64,000 bases of DNA from Glandiceps talaboti. Taxonomy: Eukaryota; Hemichordata; Enteropneusta; Spengelidae. Below are positions 13,192 through 24,963 of the stretch, piece by piece. The translations under genes and the position numbers were made by a program. The notes below the pieces were generated by a model that made no database searches, had not been told where the DNA came from, and saw nothing but the letters and a program-made list of their open reading frames with translations. The stretch lies in contig NC_135558.1 in the NCBI RefSeq assembly GCF_964340395.1, positions 12,797,001 through 12,861,000 of the forward strand. Reading direction: 5' to 3'. Every line of letters begins with the position of its first letter. Positions within the stretch are counted from its first letter, which is position 1.

Positions 13192-14181
13192 TTCACTCTT
13201 AGCTAGTTATGTTGACTCCGAGTCGACTCTACACTTAACAACATACATGTAGAGGAAAAACAAAATATGAACAGTTGTGTTGGCCCAGAGTTGAGTTAAT
13301 AACAATATAGGTAAAGGAGGGTGATTAGCGCCGACATAACTTTTGTGTGGACACAAATTTCCATTTGATTAAGTAAGTGTATTTAGTTTCCTGGATAAGG
13401 AAGGTTCCCATGGTCAAAGTTCAGGGTTACTTCTGAATGATTGGAACAAATGAAGGCTATGCTAACATTGGACTGCTTTGGTATGTGATTCATGTCAACA
13501 CTGTAGTAGTACTACTACAAAATTCAATGTGAATGGAACTAGCTTATCAGTTTTGCCACAGTACTTGTATGGCATATAATGATATGTAATTTACTAATTA
13601 TATGTCATGCAAATATAAATATTACCTAAATCTAAACATACAGGTACTCTGATAAAGGCTTTTGGGGTGTGGATAAGTTTGAAAGGCTACTATAACAAAC
13701 TGAGTATCTGCAAGAACTACGTCATGTATTGTAAACACAGATCAGTGATGTAGATAGGTATTGACAGCCATCACAGTCACAGCTCAGCAATGTAGACAGG
13801 TTAGATAAAATGTCATGCACAAAACATTCATTTACAATATACTTTATTTACAATATATATTTCACATCTTCTGTGTTTATCCTGTGTGGGCTTTGATGAC
13901 TCCCACTTCTGATTCAACACTGGGTGGCATGACAAATTATTTTATAATACTATTTAATTTTTTTTGGAATATTCAAAAGGTTGTGTATATATACAAAACA
14001 TGTAAGTGTATGCAATTTACCTCCATGGGATTACAGTGTTTTTGTTATGTACGGCAAGAAGGTAAAATCTACTTAAAGTTTCCAAGGTACATTTTATATT
14101 CACAGGTACCGATGTAATTATTGTTCATGCATGATATAGAAATGTATTTATGCATGTTTCACCTGATTTCCTTCATCTGTA

Positions 14182-14213
14182 ACCAGGGTTCTTCAACCTT
14201 AGCAAAAACACTG
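14182..14213. mobile_element. Terminal fragment of the CAGTGTTTT MITE
   Basis: AACCAGGGTTCTTCAACC then TTAGCAAAAACACTG matches one end of the 43357-43522 element (GGGGTTCCCAAACCTTAGC...CACTG). Only about 30 bp are recognisable. Confidence 0.45.
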
Positions 14214-14584
14214 CCGTTCCCCCCAAAAGTATTGTTAATAAGCTTGTGCAGGTACATGCTACGTGTATGTGTAATTATGTTATTCTCCAATATTTATCTT
14301 CATTTTAATTCTACTCAGCCACAAAATACTTGGGACATGATAATGGTTTCATTTCTGCCGACATGAAGTGTAAAGGCTCATACATTGTACATGTACATGT
14401 ACCTGTAGATTACTTGCATTTCTGTCAGTTGAATGAAGAAAGATATCGTGATGCATGTTGTCACTTGGGACTACCCCTTGACCTGACACTGGTTCTGCAT
14501 ATACTGCAAAATGTAGGTATTCCTAGCGAAATGAACACTGTATCAATCATAGTACATGTATATAGTTGTCCTAGCTGTGCAAAG

Positions 14585-14905
14585 TAAGTAAATAGTCATT
14601 GAATGGAGTGTAAACAATGTTAGCAGTGCAAGGCAAGTAAATAGTCATTGACTAGAGTGTAAACAATGTTAGCAGTGCAAGGCAAGTAAATAGTCATTGA
14701 ATAGAGTGTAAACAATGCTAGCAGTGCAAGGCAAGTAAATAGTCATTGAATAGAGTGTAAACAATGTTAGCAGTGCAAAGTAAGTAAATAGTCATTGACT
14801 ACAGTGTAAACAATGTTACATTGTTAGCAGTGCAAAGCCAGTAAATAGTCACTGATTATAGTGTAAGCAATGTTAGCAGTGCAAAACAAGTGAACAGCCA
14901 TGGAC
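14585..14905. repeat. 49-bp minisatellite, about 6.5 units
   Basis: Unit AGTAAATAGTCATTGA..AG, then AGTGTAAACAATGTTAGCAG, then TGCAAGGCA, repeated with few differences. One unit carries an extra TTACATTG insertion near 14815. High similarity between units indicates recent expansion. Confidence 0.85.
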
Positions 14906-16340
14906 TGATTGTAAACATAGATGTCATAAAACAGCCTCTAGACATAAATCTACATTATAGACCTATTCTATTCAGCCCACTCACTTGACTTTCTGTTTTG
15001 TGGGCAGCATTGTTTACAAATTAACCACATTAGAAAGGGCCCACACTGAGCTTGTAATTAAGGCAACTGAGTTATTTACATTTGATGTGAACGCTATAAA
15101 TGAGTGTGACAGACAGGGTAATCATGTTATTTGGGTGTCACAGGTAATGCATGTCACATTGTAACTAGTAGACAATATGGTCTGATGGATGTATGTATTA
15201 TATATTTAGAAACCCTCCATGCAACACACCTAGAAACGTGATACAGATATTACAAGATGTGACAATAATGTATAACATTAGAAAGCAATCCCTGGATGAA
15301 GGGTAAATGCCTTGAACTCTTCATTAGAGGGTCTCAGGTGGGAATGGTTGCAGTAAGGAGAGATGGAGAGTGGATTTGAATGACCTAGACTGCGATCCGT
15401 GGATATGACAGATCACATTACAATAATAACTGCAGTATATCAGAATTGGGCCTATTAACTTACATTGTACATTTGTTTTCCTGTATTATCACAGACTGCT
15501 TATCACTGTTCATGGCACGACTACTTCACTAAAAGGCTATATTAGACTATTCTAGATGTTTCAAAGCACAACTCATTTGGGGTTGGGTTATTTTTCATTC
15601 TGTTATTTTCCACATCATTACAACTTACAAGGGTTTTTCTTAGCTGCCTTCTAAAAAAATAAATCCAAATCTGTGTTCCGCAGTCTCTGATTTCTTTCAA
15701 TGTTCTCGTTAAAAATGTTCTGAACAGGACTCAGAGAGAGTAATATACATGTGATTTCAGTGGAATGCTACTCCACGAAATAAAGGCATTTTCATACACT
15801 AAGGGTCCTGGAGGGTAGTTTCATGATTTTATATCACCTATAATTACTTGTGATTTCTGAGAAACATCAAACTGATCTTATCACTTGCGCTTCTACAGGC
15901 TATCTTTGCTGTGGACCATTGCCTAATGGCAGTCAACAGGAATAACATATTCACAGTTGTACAATGAATATTCATGAGATGTTGTACACTGAAGGGAATA
16001 AGCACTCAGGAGTCATGAATATTCATGTGCAAACATGAATTTATTATTTCTGTTTCATGCAAATTTGCCTACAGCAAAGATTGTTAATCTAACCTCCAGT
16101 AGAAATAGTCAGTGTTATGAAATATCGATGAATGTAAACCTATCAATCTGTACCAGCCTAAGTATACTACAGTCAGTGCAGTACGGTCGGATCTGCCTAT
16201 AGAATTGCATAGCAGATACGACCTTACTATACTTTCTCAACGACACATACAGGTAAAGATAGTTCATCAAATGATGTACTTCTCTGTATTGTTATCTTTA
16301 CAATCAAATGTCAAATCCCAGATTTCTCTGATAATCTGAT
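14905..16340. other. Non-coding stretch with two repeat fragments
   Basis: At 15955-16045 there is a dispersed-repeat core (TGAATATTCATGAGATG ... GAGTCATGAATATTCATG) shared with 17960-18030 and 63500-63600. At 16170-16235 a hairpin (CAGTGCAGTACGGTCGGATC with an inverted partner) resembles 56030-56085. No exon was supported. Confidence 0.45.
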
Positions 16341-16342
16341 TT

Positions 16343-16612
16343 CAGGGGTGAACAAATCCACTGGTCCTGGGTCCGGGGCTAGCGATTTTTTTGGGTGTAC
16401 CACACAAATTTTACCTTGTCTGGTCCGTCAGACCAGTACCTTACTGTTAATAACTATGTTAAAAAGTTGTCTGAATATACAGATTCATAGGTAAGATTTA
16501 ATGTTTCACATTAGTGGGACCTGGGACCACTAATTCTTTCAGCAGGACCACTGGATTTTTTCAGGCACTGGTCCGGGGACCACCAGTTTACAAAATGACT
16601 TTTTCACCCCTG
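16343..16612. mobile_element. 270-bp hAT-like MITE with 5-bp duplication GATTT
   Basis: It starts CAGGGGTGAACAAATCCACT and ends TGACTTTTTCACCCCTG. GATTT lies immediately outside both ends (16338-16342 and 16613-16617). Sub-terminal CCACTGGTCC and GGACCACCAG are also inverted. Confidence 0.75.
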
Positions 16613-16754
16613 GATTTAATACTTCAACCAAGTTTATAGGTGGTGTTTAGAAAGAAAATACCTATACAAACCCACAACAACTGTACAAGTACATTGTACC
16701 AACAACCACAAGCCTATAAAATTATACAAGTCTATATAAGTACCTTTCAGTGCA

Positions 16755-17640
16755 TGGATAAAGATGGTTTTTACCATTTTACTCAAAGGAATTAATCTTA
16801 TATATTTGAATAGTCACAAAAGTATATGACCATAATCCTACGTACATTTGCATAAGTCAATATTTATGCAGTATATTGATAGATATATTGATAAAAATGC
16901 TATTTACCAGATCAAAAATTTTTTTACATACTTCTCTGAACAAATATTAGCATACTCTAAATATGACCATAAACTTATGCATTTGTGTATAAAGTCAAAA
17001 GTACTTATATATGCAGTAAATGTATATTGATATAGATAAAAATGGTTTTTTACTAGATCAAAGGAAATTATTCATACATGTACTTATCTGAATACTATGA
17101 CCATAAACTTACATGTATGCATTTATATGTTCAGTATACACATGCACAGACAGTATACACATGCACAGAGAGTATACACATGCACAGACAATGATTTTTT
17201 TTTTTTACAAGATCAAAAGAAATTATTGATACTGATCAGAATAATTAATAGAAATACCACAACCATAAACCTATGCGTAAGTTAGAGTACATGTTCATAT
17301 ACAGGTAAAAACTGTTTTTAACCAGCTCAAAGGAATTATACGTACTTATCAGAATAAACATAAAAAATATAATGACCATACACTTAAACATTGTATTGTT
17401 GTATATAAGTCTCAGGACATGTATAGTACATGTAATATATATAAAGATGGATTTTACCAGCTCAAACGAATCATTTGTATTTATCTAAATAATCATAAAA
17501 ATACCCCCAGTCAGAAACATACATAATATATATATACGATACACTTTTTTTAAAGTACATGTTCAGTATGAAAAATTGTAGTTTTTACTGGTTCAAAGAT
17601 AATGATATGCACTTATCTGAAGATAAAGCACAAATGGACA
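16755..17640. repeat. About 100-140-bp degenerate tandem repeat, seven units
   Basis: The recurring core is AAA.ATGGTTTTTACCAG.TCAAAGGAA.TTAT..TACTTATC.GAATA followed by TATGACCATAAACTTA.GCAT. Copies begin near 16757, 16890, 17035, 17188, 17305, 17440 and 17573. A 19-bp trimer (CAGTATACACATGCACAGA) is nested at 17131-17190. A lone related copy lies near 35300-35335. Confidence 0.7.
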
Positions 17641-17844
17641 TGTCTTACAAATGTATATAGCCACTTTAGACCCCCCTCTTAACATGCAAGTATTATCAGA
17701 AAACATGCATACATAGTGTTATCAACTCTAAATATATTACATGCAAGCTTAATGGAACCTACGTGATGGAATAAATCTATGTGATGGGACTCACAACACT
17801 GTCATAACAAACTGAACTCATTATCTGATGTCATGACGACAATA

Positions 17845-18235
17845 TTTTGACGGCCAAGAACTTCCAAATTGAAACTGGCTTCACATTCATTGTCCTAACA
17901 TTGGTTTAGCATTGCCTCATTGGAGTTAAAATGTACATTGTACACGTAGCAGACATGCACTAGATGAAGAATATATATTCATGACCTATTCATCAGAAGG
18001 TAATACACAATTAGAAGTCATGAATATTTATTGTCCATCTAATACCTACACATATGACTACTAACTCCCATGAGGCAACATTGAATCACAGCCACAGAAC
18101 AATGAATACGGAGCAAGTTTCAATTTGGCATTTTCTTTTCAAATGAGTGAAATATATGTGATGTCAAATTATAAACTCAAAGGTTACGAGAATGTCTTTA
18201 TTTCCTGGAGTGGTGTTAAGTAATTAATTAGGTAA
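17845..18235. mobile_element. Foldback repeat with a TCATGAATATT core
   Basis: CAAATTGAAACTGGCTTC...CATTCATTGT...ATTGCCTCAT on the left is mirrored by ATGAGGCAAC...ACAATGAAT...AAGTTTCAATTTGG on the right. Related copies, partly truncated, are near 15890-16050, 35605-35870 and 63500-63780. The superfamily is unknown. Confidence 0.55.
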
Positions 18236-18707
18236 CGTTGTCAAATTAGTTTTAAGGTACAGATATAATACAATTAAAAAATAAGCAAAATGAACTAGTG
18301 CAAAATGATTTTCGTTTATTTAATTAGTCTTGCAGATACAAGTGTCATTGGGGCTTCTCATACATGTGCATTCTCACAAACAAATTCTTTTTTTTTGTCT
18401 TTTTTCTTTTTTTGCAACCTCTGAAGAAATGTTTATCCAGATGTTGAAATGGCAATTGGGATGAGACCAGTGACACGATTTTCTTTTGCGTCAGAACATT
18501 ATTTTGTAACAGGTTGATCGAAGATACATTTACTTGTATATAAGGAACACTAAACTGGCAAATCTACCATCTTGAATAGTGCATTGTGGGAAATGTGGTA
18601 TCATCCCTATTCCATTTATAACCTTGATCCACTGTAAATAATCTTGTCACACTCACAAATAATGTTTTTATAAAGTGTGGTGCGTAGTTCAATCATGTAA
18701 AGGAGGT

Positions 18708-18946
18708 AAAATAAGCTGTTTTTCGTCTCGCAGCAGATCTCACAAGATCTCGTGTGAGCCACTGCATCCATAGCAACCACATGAGAGTCAAGCTGAAAGT
18801 GTCAAACACTTAGTAACGCTATTGTTCTCAACATCATCGCACGGCCAAAACAAAAGCTTGACCACGATCACATTTGACAACTTTTGTTGCTAGGCATATT
18901 TGCATATCTTGCGAGATCTGCAACGAGACGTAAAATCCCTTATTTA
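18708..18946. mobile_element. 239-bp MITE with TTTTTCGTCTCGCAGCAGAT ends
   Basis: The left end AAATAAGCTGTTTTTCGTCT is inverted on the right as AGACGTAAAATCCCTTATTT. Inside are CCATAGCAACC and GTTGCTAGGCATATTTGCAT. A truncated copy is at 49000-49065 (TTTTTCATCTCGCAGCAGAT). Confidence 0.6.
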
Positions 18947-19367
18947 ACTAGACTTGTTACTGGGGTTCCTCACCAGAATTATGATACATGTACGTATCAA
19001 GTTATAGAAATACATGTATATGCGAACTCTTAACTGGTTTTCTCTGATCACCCAGGATTAGGTATTACTGCAACTCATAAAATCCCAAGGTCCTTTTTAC
19101 ATCTGAGAATGCTGTTTGGATTGTAAATTGGCGACTAAAATCATTCATTTCTAGAGACAATCATGCATGTCAGGTTTCTAATATCTGACAAGTGTTAATT
19201 TATGTTTTCTGGTACATGTATGGCATATAGATATAGCTGCAAACATCTATGGCTAATGACAATGGGCCGACTATCATTCTGAGTACCATATATACAGGTA
19301 CACGTATGTGTATGTTATACCATATAACCTATGAATTTTTCATTCTGTATACTATATACATGTAACA

Positions 19368-19532
19368 CAGTGTTTTTTCTAAGGTTTGGGAACCCCGGTA
19401 ACAGAAAGGGGGAAAGAGGTAAAACTGTAGTGTTCCCATGCAATGTATCATAGTTTAGGTGGGGAACCCCGGTAAAATGATGTGGGAACCCCGGTAGATT
19501 TTACCTACTTACCGCCCTTAAATAAAACACTG
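19368..19532. mobile_element. 165-bp hAT-like MITE, copy A
   Basis: Ends are CAGTGTTTTTTCTAAGG and CTTAAATAAAACACTG, and the body has three GGGAACCCCGGTA blocks. The 5-bp flanks TAACA and TAATA match at four of five positions. It is the reverse complement of the element at 43357-43522. Confidence 0.8.
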
Positions 19533-19593
19533 TAATATGCTACTGTCGGCAAATTCTTTGTATCTGAAATAGAATATTACTGCCTAGGTGCAT

Positions 19594-19715
19594 CATTAAA
19601 ACACATCGTCGCAAACCATGACCGTTTTACAGTACCGTTCTTAGTGAGCCGGTCCCTACTGTATTTTGAAGTGTAGTGGTAGAAATAATAACTCTGGTTG
19701 GCGAGAATGTTAAAA
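19594..19715. repeat. Dispersed repeat of about 120 bp (GACCGTTTTAC...GGTTGGCGAGAATG)
   Basis: Shares with 52790-52915 (opposite orientation) the blocks GACCGTTTTAC, CCGTTCTTA, GAGCCGGTCCCTAC, GTGTAGTG and AACTCTGGTTTGCGAGAATG. Shorter copies are at 1487-1530 and 50879-50955. Confidence 0.7.
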
Positions 19716-19719
19716 CAAC

Positions 19720-21330
19720 GAACATTTGATTTCTTGGTCGACACCATAACTTCCATTCTACGCGCTTCACATGCATTACTATATAGTTGTCTGTGTGAGA
19801 ATAAGTCGACCTTCTTGTTCTACATTTTGTATTTCGACCATCTAGAGTGAGGTAAAATGCTGTTGCAGGTACCAAGAATTCAGATTATCAATAAGCTAAT
19901 TTTATGTGGGCATATAAAATGCAATTAGGACAACCACTGTTGTAATTATTATCTTACCAAGTAGAAAAATAGATTCATTAAAAGTTAATTGGGGTTATGA
20001 ACGTTATTAGCTGTCTCACGATAATAATCAAATTCCCTGTCATTAGTACGCATCACGTTTTGAATAACCTGAAGTGGTAGAACATATAATCTTCACAGTA
20101 TAAATTTGAAAAGTCTAACGATCCATCAACTTGTTTTAAGGTGGCTGGTGTTTCAACAAAGACAGAGAAGGCCCTGGAATTTTTGATACATGTACCTTAC
20201 TTCATTTTATAAATGGTAAAAACATGGATAGTTTTTGATGACAATGTAAATATTTAGTATATATGTGTATCTCCTGTAAGTATTTGTCTTGTGCTGTTCG
20301 TATTTTGGTCTGTTGTGCTCTTTTGTGTTGTAATCAAATATTTTGCAGTTGTATATACAAACTGTAGCTTATATCAACATATTGCACAATAGTTATTACA
20401 TTTGTTAGAGTTTGCCGATACCTTGCTTTCCATAGTAGTATCAATATAATCTGGCATTGCTAAACACTATCCTTAGCATATCTTATCTATTCATGTTTTT
20501 ATGATTATATTTCTCACTGCATATAAAAAAGTCTAACTTAATAGGCCGAATGACCTTGTCCAATACATTATCTATATAAGAGAAATGTCAAGAGTTTAAA
20601 CACACAATACATCTGTACCTGCCATCTTATGTATGACAGGCATTCTATCAATTTCTTTATACATTGTACTAAAGACAGTAAAATGACCACTGAGTAGTAG
20701 AACAAGTGGCAAACTGTAATTCAAATACTCGACAATGGAATGTAGCATACTATTTTGAGTACACAGTTTATTTTCACAGTATTTCTAGTTCTGTTATGTC
20801 ATTGTTTATTACTGTAAGGTGTCTGGACTTATCACTACAGTACTTGAATAAAATTTACAGAAAAAAAGAGCCATATCCAGCGCTCTAGTCTAGTTATGAT
20901 ACGATATTGTTACGTTTACACCTCCACTAACACAGTTAGAAACCATATTCGGATCAAGGCTACCAACCCTCTGGTTTTTAGGACACAAAGAATATCAAAT
21001 TAAATACATAAATAAATAAATAAATAAATAAATAAATGTTAGACATCTCAGTTGTAAATACAGTTTAAGGCCCCATGTAAAAATTTTGCAGTATCATGGG
21101 GAAATGTTATCAGTAAATTTTGCAGTTTGTTTATTGTATAAGTTCATATGACTCAACTTTGGCATTTAAGTTATTCTTTTGTCTAGTAATAATTTGCCGA
21201 GGTTCATGTATAGATATACAATAAAACAACAAATGTATTTCATCCTCGACTGAATTTTGGCAAAAGTCTAAAATTCAGACTTGAATTTATATTACTTTTG
21301 GCAAAAAATGATTTGACACACCAGGGAAAC
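19720..21330. other. Non-coding; contains an (AAAT)n run at about 21006-21037
   Basis: No exon-like or element boundaries beyond the tetranucleotide run. Confidence 0.45.
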
Positions 21331-21339
21331 ACATGGATT

Positions 21340-22290
21340 CTGTCAACCCATTGCAGATGATACAAATAAGGGTTATGATAAGGGGTCTAATCATATTCCT
21401 ATCTTTACCTGATGCTAACCCTAACTCCCTAGCTTGACTACAAATGTGAATCTCTTGTAGTTGGCCTAGTCTGTTGTAGTAAGGAAATCACCAGAACAGT
21501 TAAATCTGAAATCATCATGCCATGATCCCCATGACTAAAACCAACAAAGGTCAAAGTGCACACAGCGCCACACACCACCCTGGAGGATTTTAGTCTAGTT
21601 TCCATAAAGTATCGTTACGATTTATACCTTCACTCACAGAAAGGGAAGGGGACTCTGAACACCACCAATATTAAATGAGTGTACATGTATGACATTGCGT
21701 TTACCATCTAACCAACAATGGGTTGTTAGATCAAGAACCACAGTTGGAAACCAGACTATGAGAATTTCTGCTCAATTGTGAGACAGCTAGTCTACAGTAT
21801 CAAAAGTGATACAGATACTGTTATCCATTCTTGCCAATAATACAATTCAAGTTTATGCTAGGTATGTATTCTAAGTTCTAACCCTAGTTGTAATCTTAAC
21901 CCTAAATCTTATTCCCTAGTTGAATATAAATAAAGTACAGTCAACCCACTGTCCTACATTCTTGCATTGCCAATGATACAATTTAGGGTTATGCTAGGGA
22001 CTAACCTAACCCTAACCCAAATTCCATACAGCGTACTTGAATACAAATATGTATCTCTTGTAGAGTCATACATTCTTGCCATTGATACATTTCAGTTTTC
22101 AGCAAGGATGTCTAATCCTACCCCCTAGTTAAACACAAATATGTATCTATTTGTACAGACTGTCTCCAGTTCTACCATAGATCTTGGCTGAGACATTTTT
22201 GCCAATACTACAAATAAGGTTTATGCTAGGGGGTTTCCCATATCCTAACTTAACTGTAACTGTTTACTTAAATACAAAGTACATTTGTAC
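21340..22290. repeat. Degenerate tandem repeat with CCTAACCCTAA-type segments
   Basis: Five or six diverged units share TTGCCAAT.ATACAA.T.AGGGTTATGCTAGGG, then TAACCCTAACCC, then TTCCCTAGTTGAATACAAAT, then TGTATCTCTTGTAGAG. Copies begin near 21345, 21820, 21960, 22070 and 22195. The telomere-like phrases are short and interrupted, so this is not a telomere tract. Confidence 0.6.
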
Positions 22291-22815
22291 ATCTATTATA
22301 CAGCCACTCCACTATTCAACATGGCAAAACAATATAACTGCATACTAAACAATATATAATTATCACTTACAACAGAACAGACAATGCACATTACTAGTAA
22401 TTAGGCAAAAGGTTAAAAAAAAAAGGTGGGGTAGTGAATGAGGTAGAGTTAAGTCATTAGAAATCTATGCAATGATAATATTCACACACCATTTATAAGA
22501 TTAAACCATTTGAGTACTTTTTCAATTCTGGCTTCTATAGTGAATTCTATTGTATTGTAACCTGATTCAGGTTTCTATTGGTAGTATATACATGTATACT
22601 ATAAGTTCTATTCTCATTTTCCTACAATAAATAACTGTCCTGTGAAGCTAAATCTAATATTAGTTTATACAATTAAATGCACAATTATAACTTATATACA
22701 TTTGTAAGCATCTTCAACACAAAATCCATTAAACCAAAGAGTTCAAGAATACCAGCAACCTGTATGGACAACATACAATTGCCAAGTTCAATATGTTGAC
22801 AAAAATATGGGACTC

Positions 22816-23046
22816 AGGCCTAAAAAAATAACTGTTTGGTTCTGGTTACCCGACCCCACCTAGCTTTTCACTGATGACCGTAAACCTTTTTTTTTTACAT
22901 ATTCAAGAAAAAAATAATAAAATTTCAAAAATTGTGAAGTCTCATGAGAATAGTGGATCCGGAAACTGCCATCAAAAAAATCTACCTACCCCACCTATTC
23001 TAAAATTGAGTGTAACTAGAACCACACAATTTTTTTTATTAGGCCT
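22816..23046. mobile_element. 231-bp foldback MITE with AGGCCTAA ends
   Basis: AGGCCTAAAAAAATAACTGT then TTGGTTCTGGTTAC on the left is inverted on the right as GTAACTAGAACCACACAATT then TTTTTTATTAGGCCT. CCCCACC blocks lie in both sub-terminal regions. Confidence 0.65.
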
Positions 23047-23190
23047 TACACCAAAGTTGTTCAACATCACAATAACGTCTGTCTATGCCATTCATTCTGT
23101 GATACACAAAACATGAGTCAACATTTTCAAACTTTGACTCTACCTGATTTTGTCTATACTATCTATAGTTATACAGATATAAATATTTTT

Positions 23191-23336
23191 TATTCCCCAA
23201 TATTTGTCTTCATTCAGCCAGAAAATACTGACGACCGAAGGGTTTTGTCACTTCTCGTCTCTAACTCATAGTAACATGACCCCTTAGGTAACTCAAATTT
23301 TCCTCGCTGAACAAAGATGAAATGTTGCGGCATAAC
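23191..23336. mobile_element. Foldback MITE (TTCCCCAATATTTTTCTT family), copy 2
   Basis: Left TATTCCCCAATATTTGTCTT...CATTCAGCCAGAAAATAC and right TTTTCCTCGCTGAAC...AATGTTGCGGCATAA pair as inverted repeats. The interior (CGAAGGGTTTTGTCACT...CCCCTTAGGTAACTCA) matches copy 1 at 7077. Confidence 0.65.
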
Positions 23337-23427
23337 ATACATGGGTAGGTATTCAAATGTGACTGTATGTTTATATTCTAAACTAGGGAGTACAGTCATG
23401 ATCATATTGAGGTGACTGACTATCAGG

Positions 23428-23500
23428 GGTGAGGTATATATATATATATATATATATCAAGGGCGGTGAGGTATATATATATATATATATATCAAGGGCA
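23428..23500. repeat. Two-unit minisatellite with TA runs
   Basis: GGTGAGGTATATA...ATATATCAAGGGC is present twice in tandem (23429 and 23466), each with an (AT)n core of 20-28 bp. Confidence 0.7.
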
Positions 23501-24715
23501 AGCTTAGTATGGATGTGGATGTGGTGAGTGGGGTATATAAATCGTAATGATTCCGTATTGGGACTAGACTAAGACAACCTCAACCTAAGAAATTACTGAG
23601 GGGATAAAAAGATACAGTAATGACTAAGACATGACTCTATGTTGTTGCATACATTGTACATGTTGTATATACACTGTACATGTCGTATATACAATGTACA
23701 TATATTTACATTATTATTTTACATGCATTTTTGGGGGGTCTGCACAAATATATACCTGCGATGGTGTACACACACAGTGTACATATATTTGTACCTATAT
23801 TTCATAATATATATTTATATTTCATAGTAATTATATACAGTATGATATATATAAATTATATTTGGTTAAATTAAGTCTACAAAAATAATAAAATATTATA
23901 TTTTCAATGTTTTCAATTTGCATCCAGACCAAGTACCTATATTCCTACATTTCTCGAAAGTGTAATTATATGTAATGGTATAATACAGATATTCATTGAA
24001 ATACAAATATAATAAAGCATAAATACATGTATATGGTTACCGTTTGAATCGATTTTTCAAAAACATAGCCCTAGGCTCTTGGCTATCATCAAAACAATTC
24101 CTACCAAACAATAACAATGACAAGCTAGCCCGTTAAAAGGATTCCTATATCAACGATATCGTTACTGAGTATCTGGGGGCTATGACAACTGGTAACTACG
24201 AAGGCTAGCATGTCTTGTCAGTAACTTGATCGCCTAAACTATAATGCCTAATGGTGTACGTTGAACTTGAAGTCAGCATGAACTGGATTTGCGTGTATAA
24301 TTAAAAAATCAATGGGAAGAATACTACGTATCAGCCTTTGGAGGAAATTATATCGAGTAAAACTGTACATGAGCAGGAAATATCATTCCGTAATGTTACT
24401 TGACACATCCGATTACCTTGTGTATATGCGCTTGGGTACGCGTACGCATGGCTACGATATGCATACCACAGTTGCTCAGTCCTTCGTTCGTGTGCGAGAT
24501 CACGATCTCGAATGCCAATGAGGCAACATGGATAACGGTGCGCAATTTCGTTCATAACTATATAATAAACGGATTATTTCCGGAAGAATTAAGTTTTTGT
24601 TCAACCCTATGATAAGCCATATACAGAATAAAATGGTCGTGAACAAGGTCACGGACACAATAACCACTGTTATGAATTACAGCCTCGGACGTCTCAGAGA
24701 CTACAAGACAACTGA
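23500..24715. other. Non-coding, start of NCS-like intron 1
   Basis: Contains TATATTTACA/TGTACAT-rich sequence at 23640-23870. It becomes CpG-richer near 24420-24550, toward the promoter. No other feature is supported. Confidence 0.4.
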
Positions 24716-24721
24716 ACTTAC

Positions 24722-24785
24722 AATAGGTGCACTGCTGCAGCTCCTTGATTTCGCTCGCACTCAGTTTACTGGATCCTTTCCCCAT
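24722..24785 (-). CDS. Neuronal calcium sensor (NCS-1/frequenin-like), coding exon 1
   Basis: Read on the minus strand, this exon gives 21 codons beginning MGKGSSKLSASEIKELQQ and ending in C-T-Y plus one extra base, followed by a GTAAGT donor (complement at 24716-24721). Known family: NCS proteins are N-myristoylated EF-hand calcium sensors acting at membranes. Frequenin begins with MGK, then S-K-L, then an E-L...T-Y-F block of the same spacing. Seen here: Gly2 and Ser5/Ser6 suit N-myristoylation, and the leftover base T is completed to Phe by the next exon. The start is the only ATG and sits 69-75 bases downstream of a TATA-like box. No EF-hand is encoded in this exon. CIB-type or recoverin-type sensors are the alternatives, but the exon 2 reading favours NCS. 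The gene reads leftward, away from the acidic-protein gene at 26697. Confidence 0.8.
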
Positions 24786-24852
24786 TCTTTGAAGTCCGCG
24801 AGTCCCTTAACTCAGCAGCTTCTAAGAAATAGTTCGATCGCCGAGTTCTGCA

Positions 24853-24861
24853 GTTTATAAG
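24853..24861 (-). promoter_or_regulatory. TATA-like box of the NCS-like gene
   Basis: The minus strand reads CTTATAAAC here, about 70 bases upstream of the ATG at 24785, which would place a transcription start near 24825-24830. The surrounding 24480-24960 stretch is richer in CpG than the rest of the window, as expected for a promoter. Assignment is by motif and position only. Confidence 0.4.
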
Positions 24862-24951
24862 TAAGTTCCTGTCAAAACGCACTGGTCAAAAAATGAACTC
24901 GGGCCTAGCAGCAGCCGCTATTCACCTCCGCCATGTTTAATTCATTATTAT

Positions 24952-24963
24952 GGTCACGTGACC
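24952..24963. promoter_or_regulatory. Perfect palindromic E-box GGTCACGTGACC
   Basis: A 12-bp perfect palindrome with a CACGTG core and the GTCACGTGAC extension typical of USF/MITF/TFEB-class bHLH-zip sites lies about 170 bp upstream of the NCS-like start codon. Binding is inferred from the motif only. Confidence 0.5.

Noticed and set aside
21340-22290. Interstitial telomere.
   Set aside because: CCCTAA phrases are two units at most and embedded in a longer degenerate unit.
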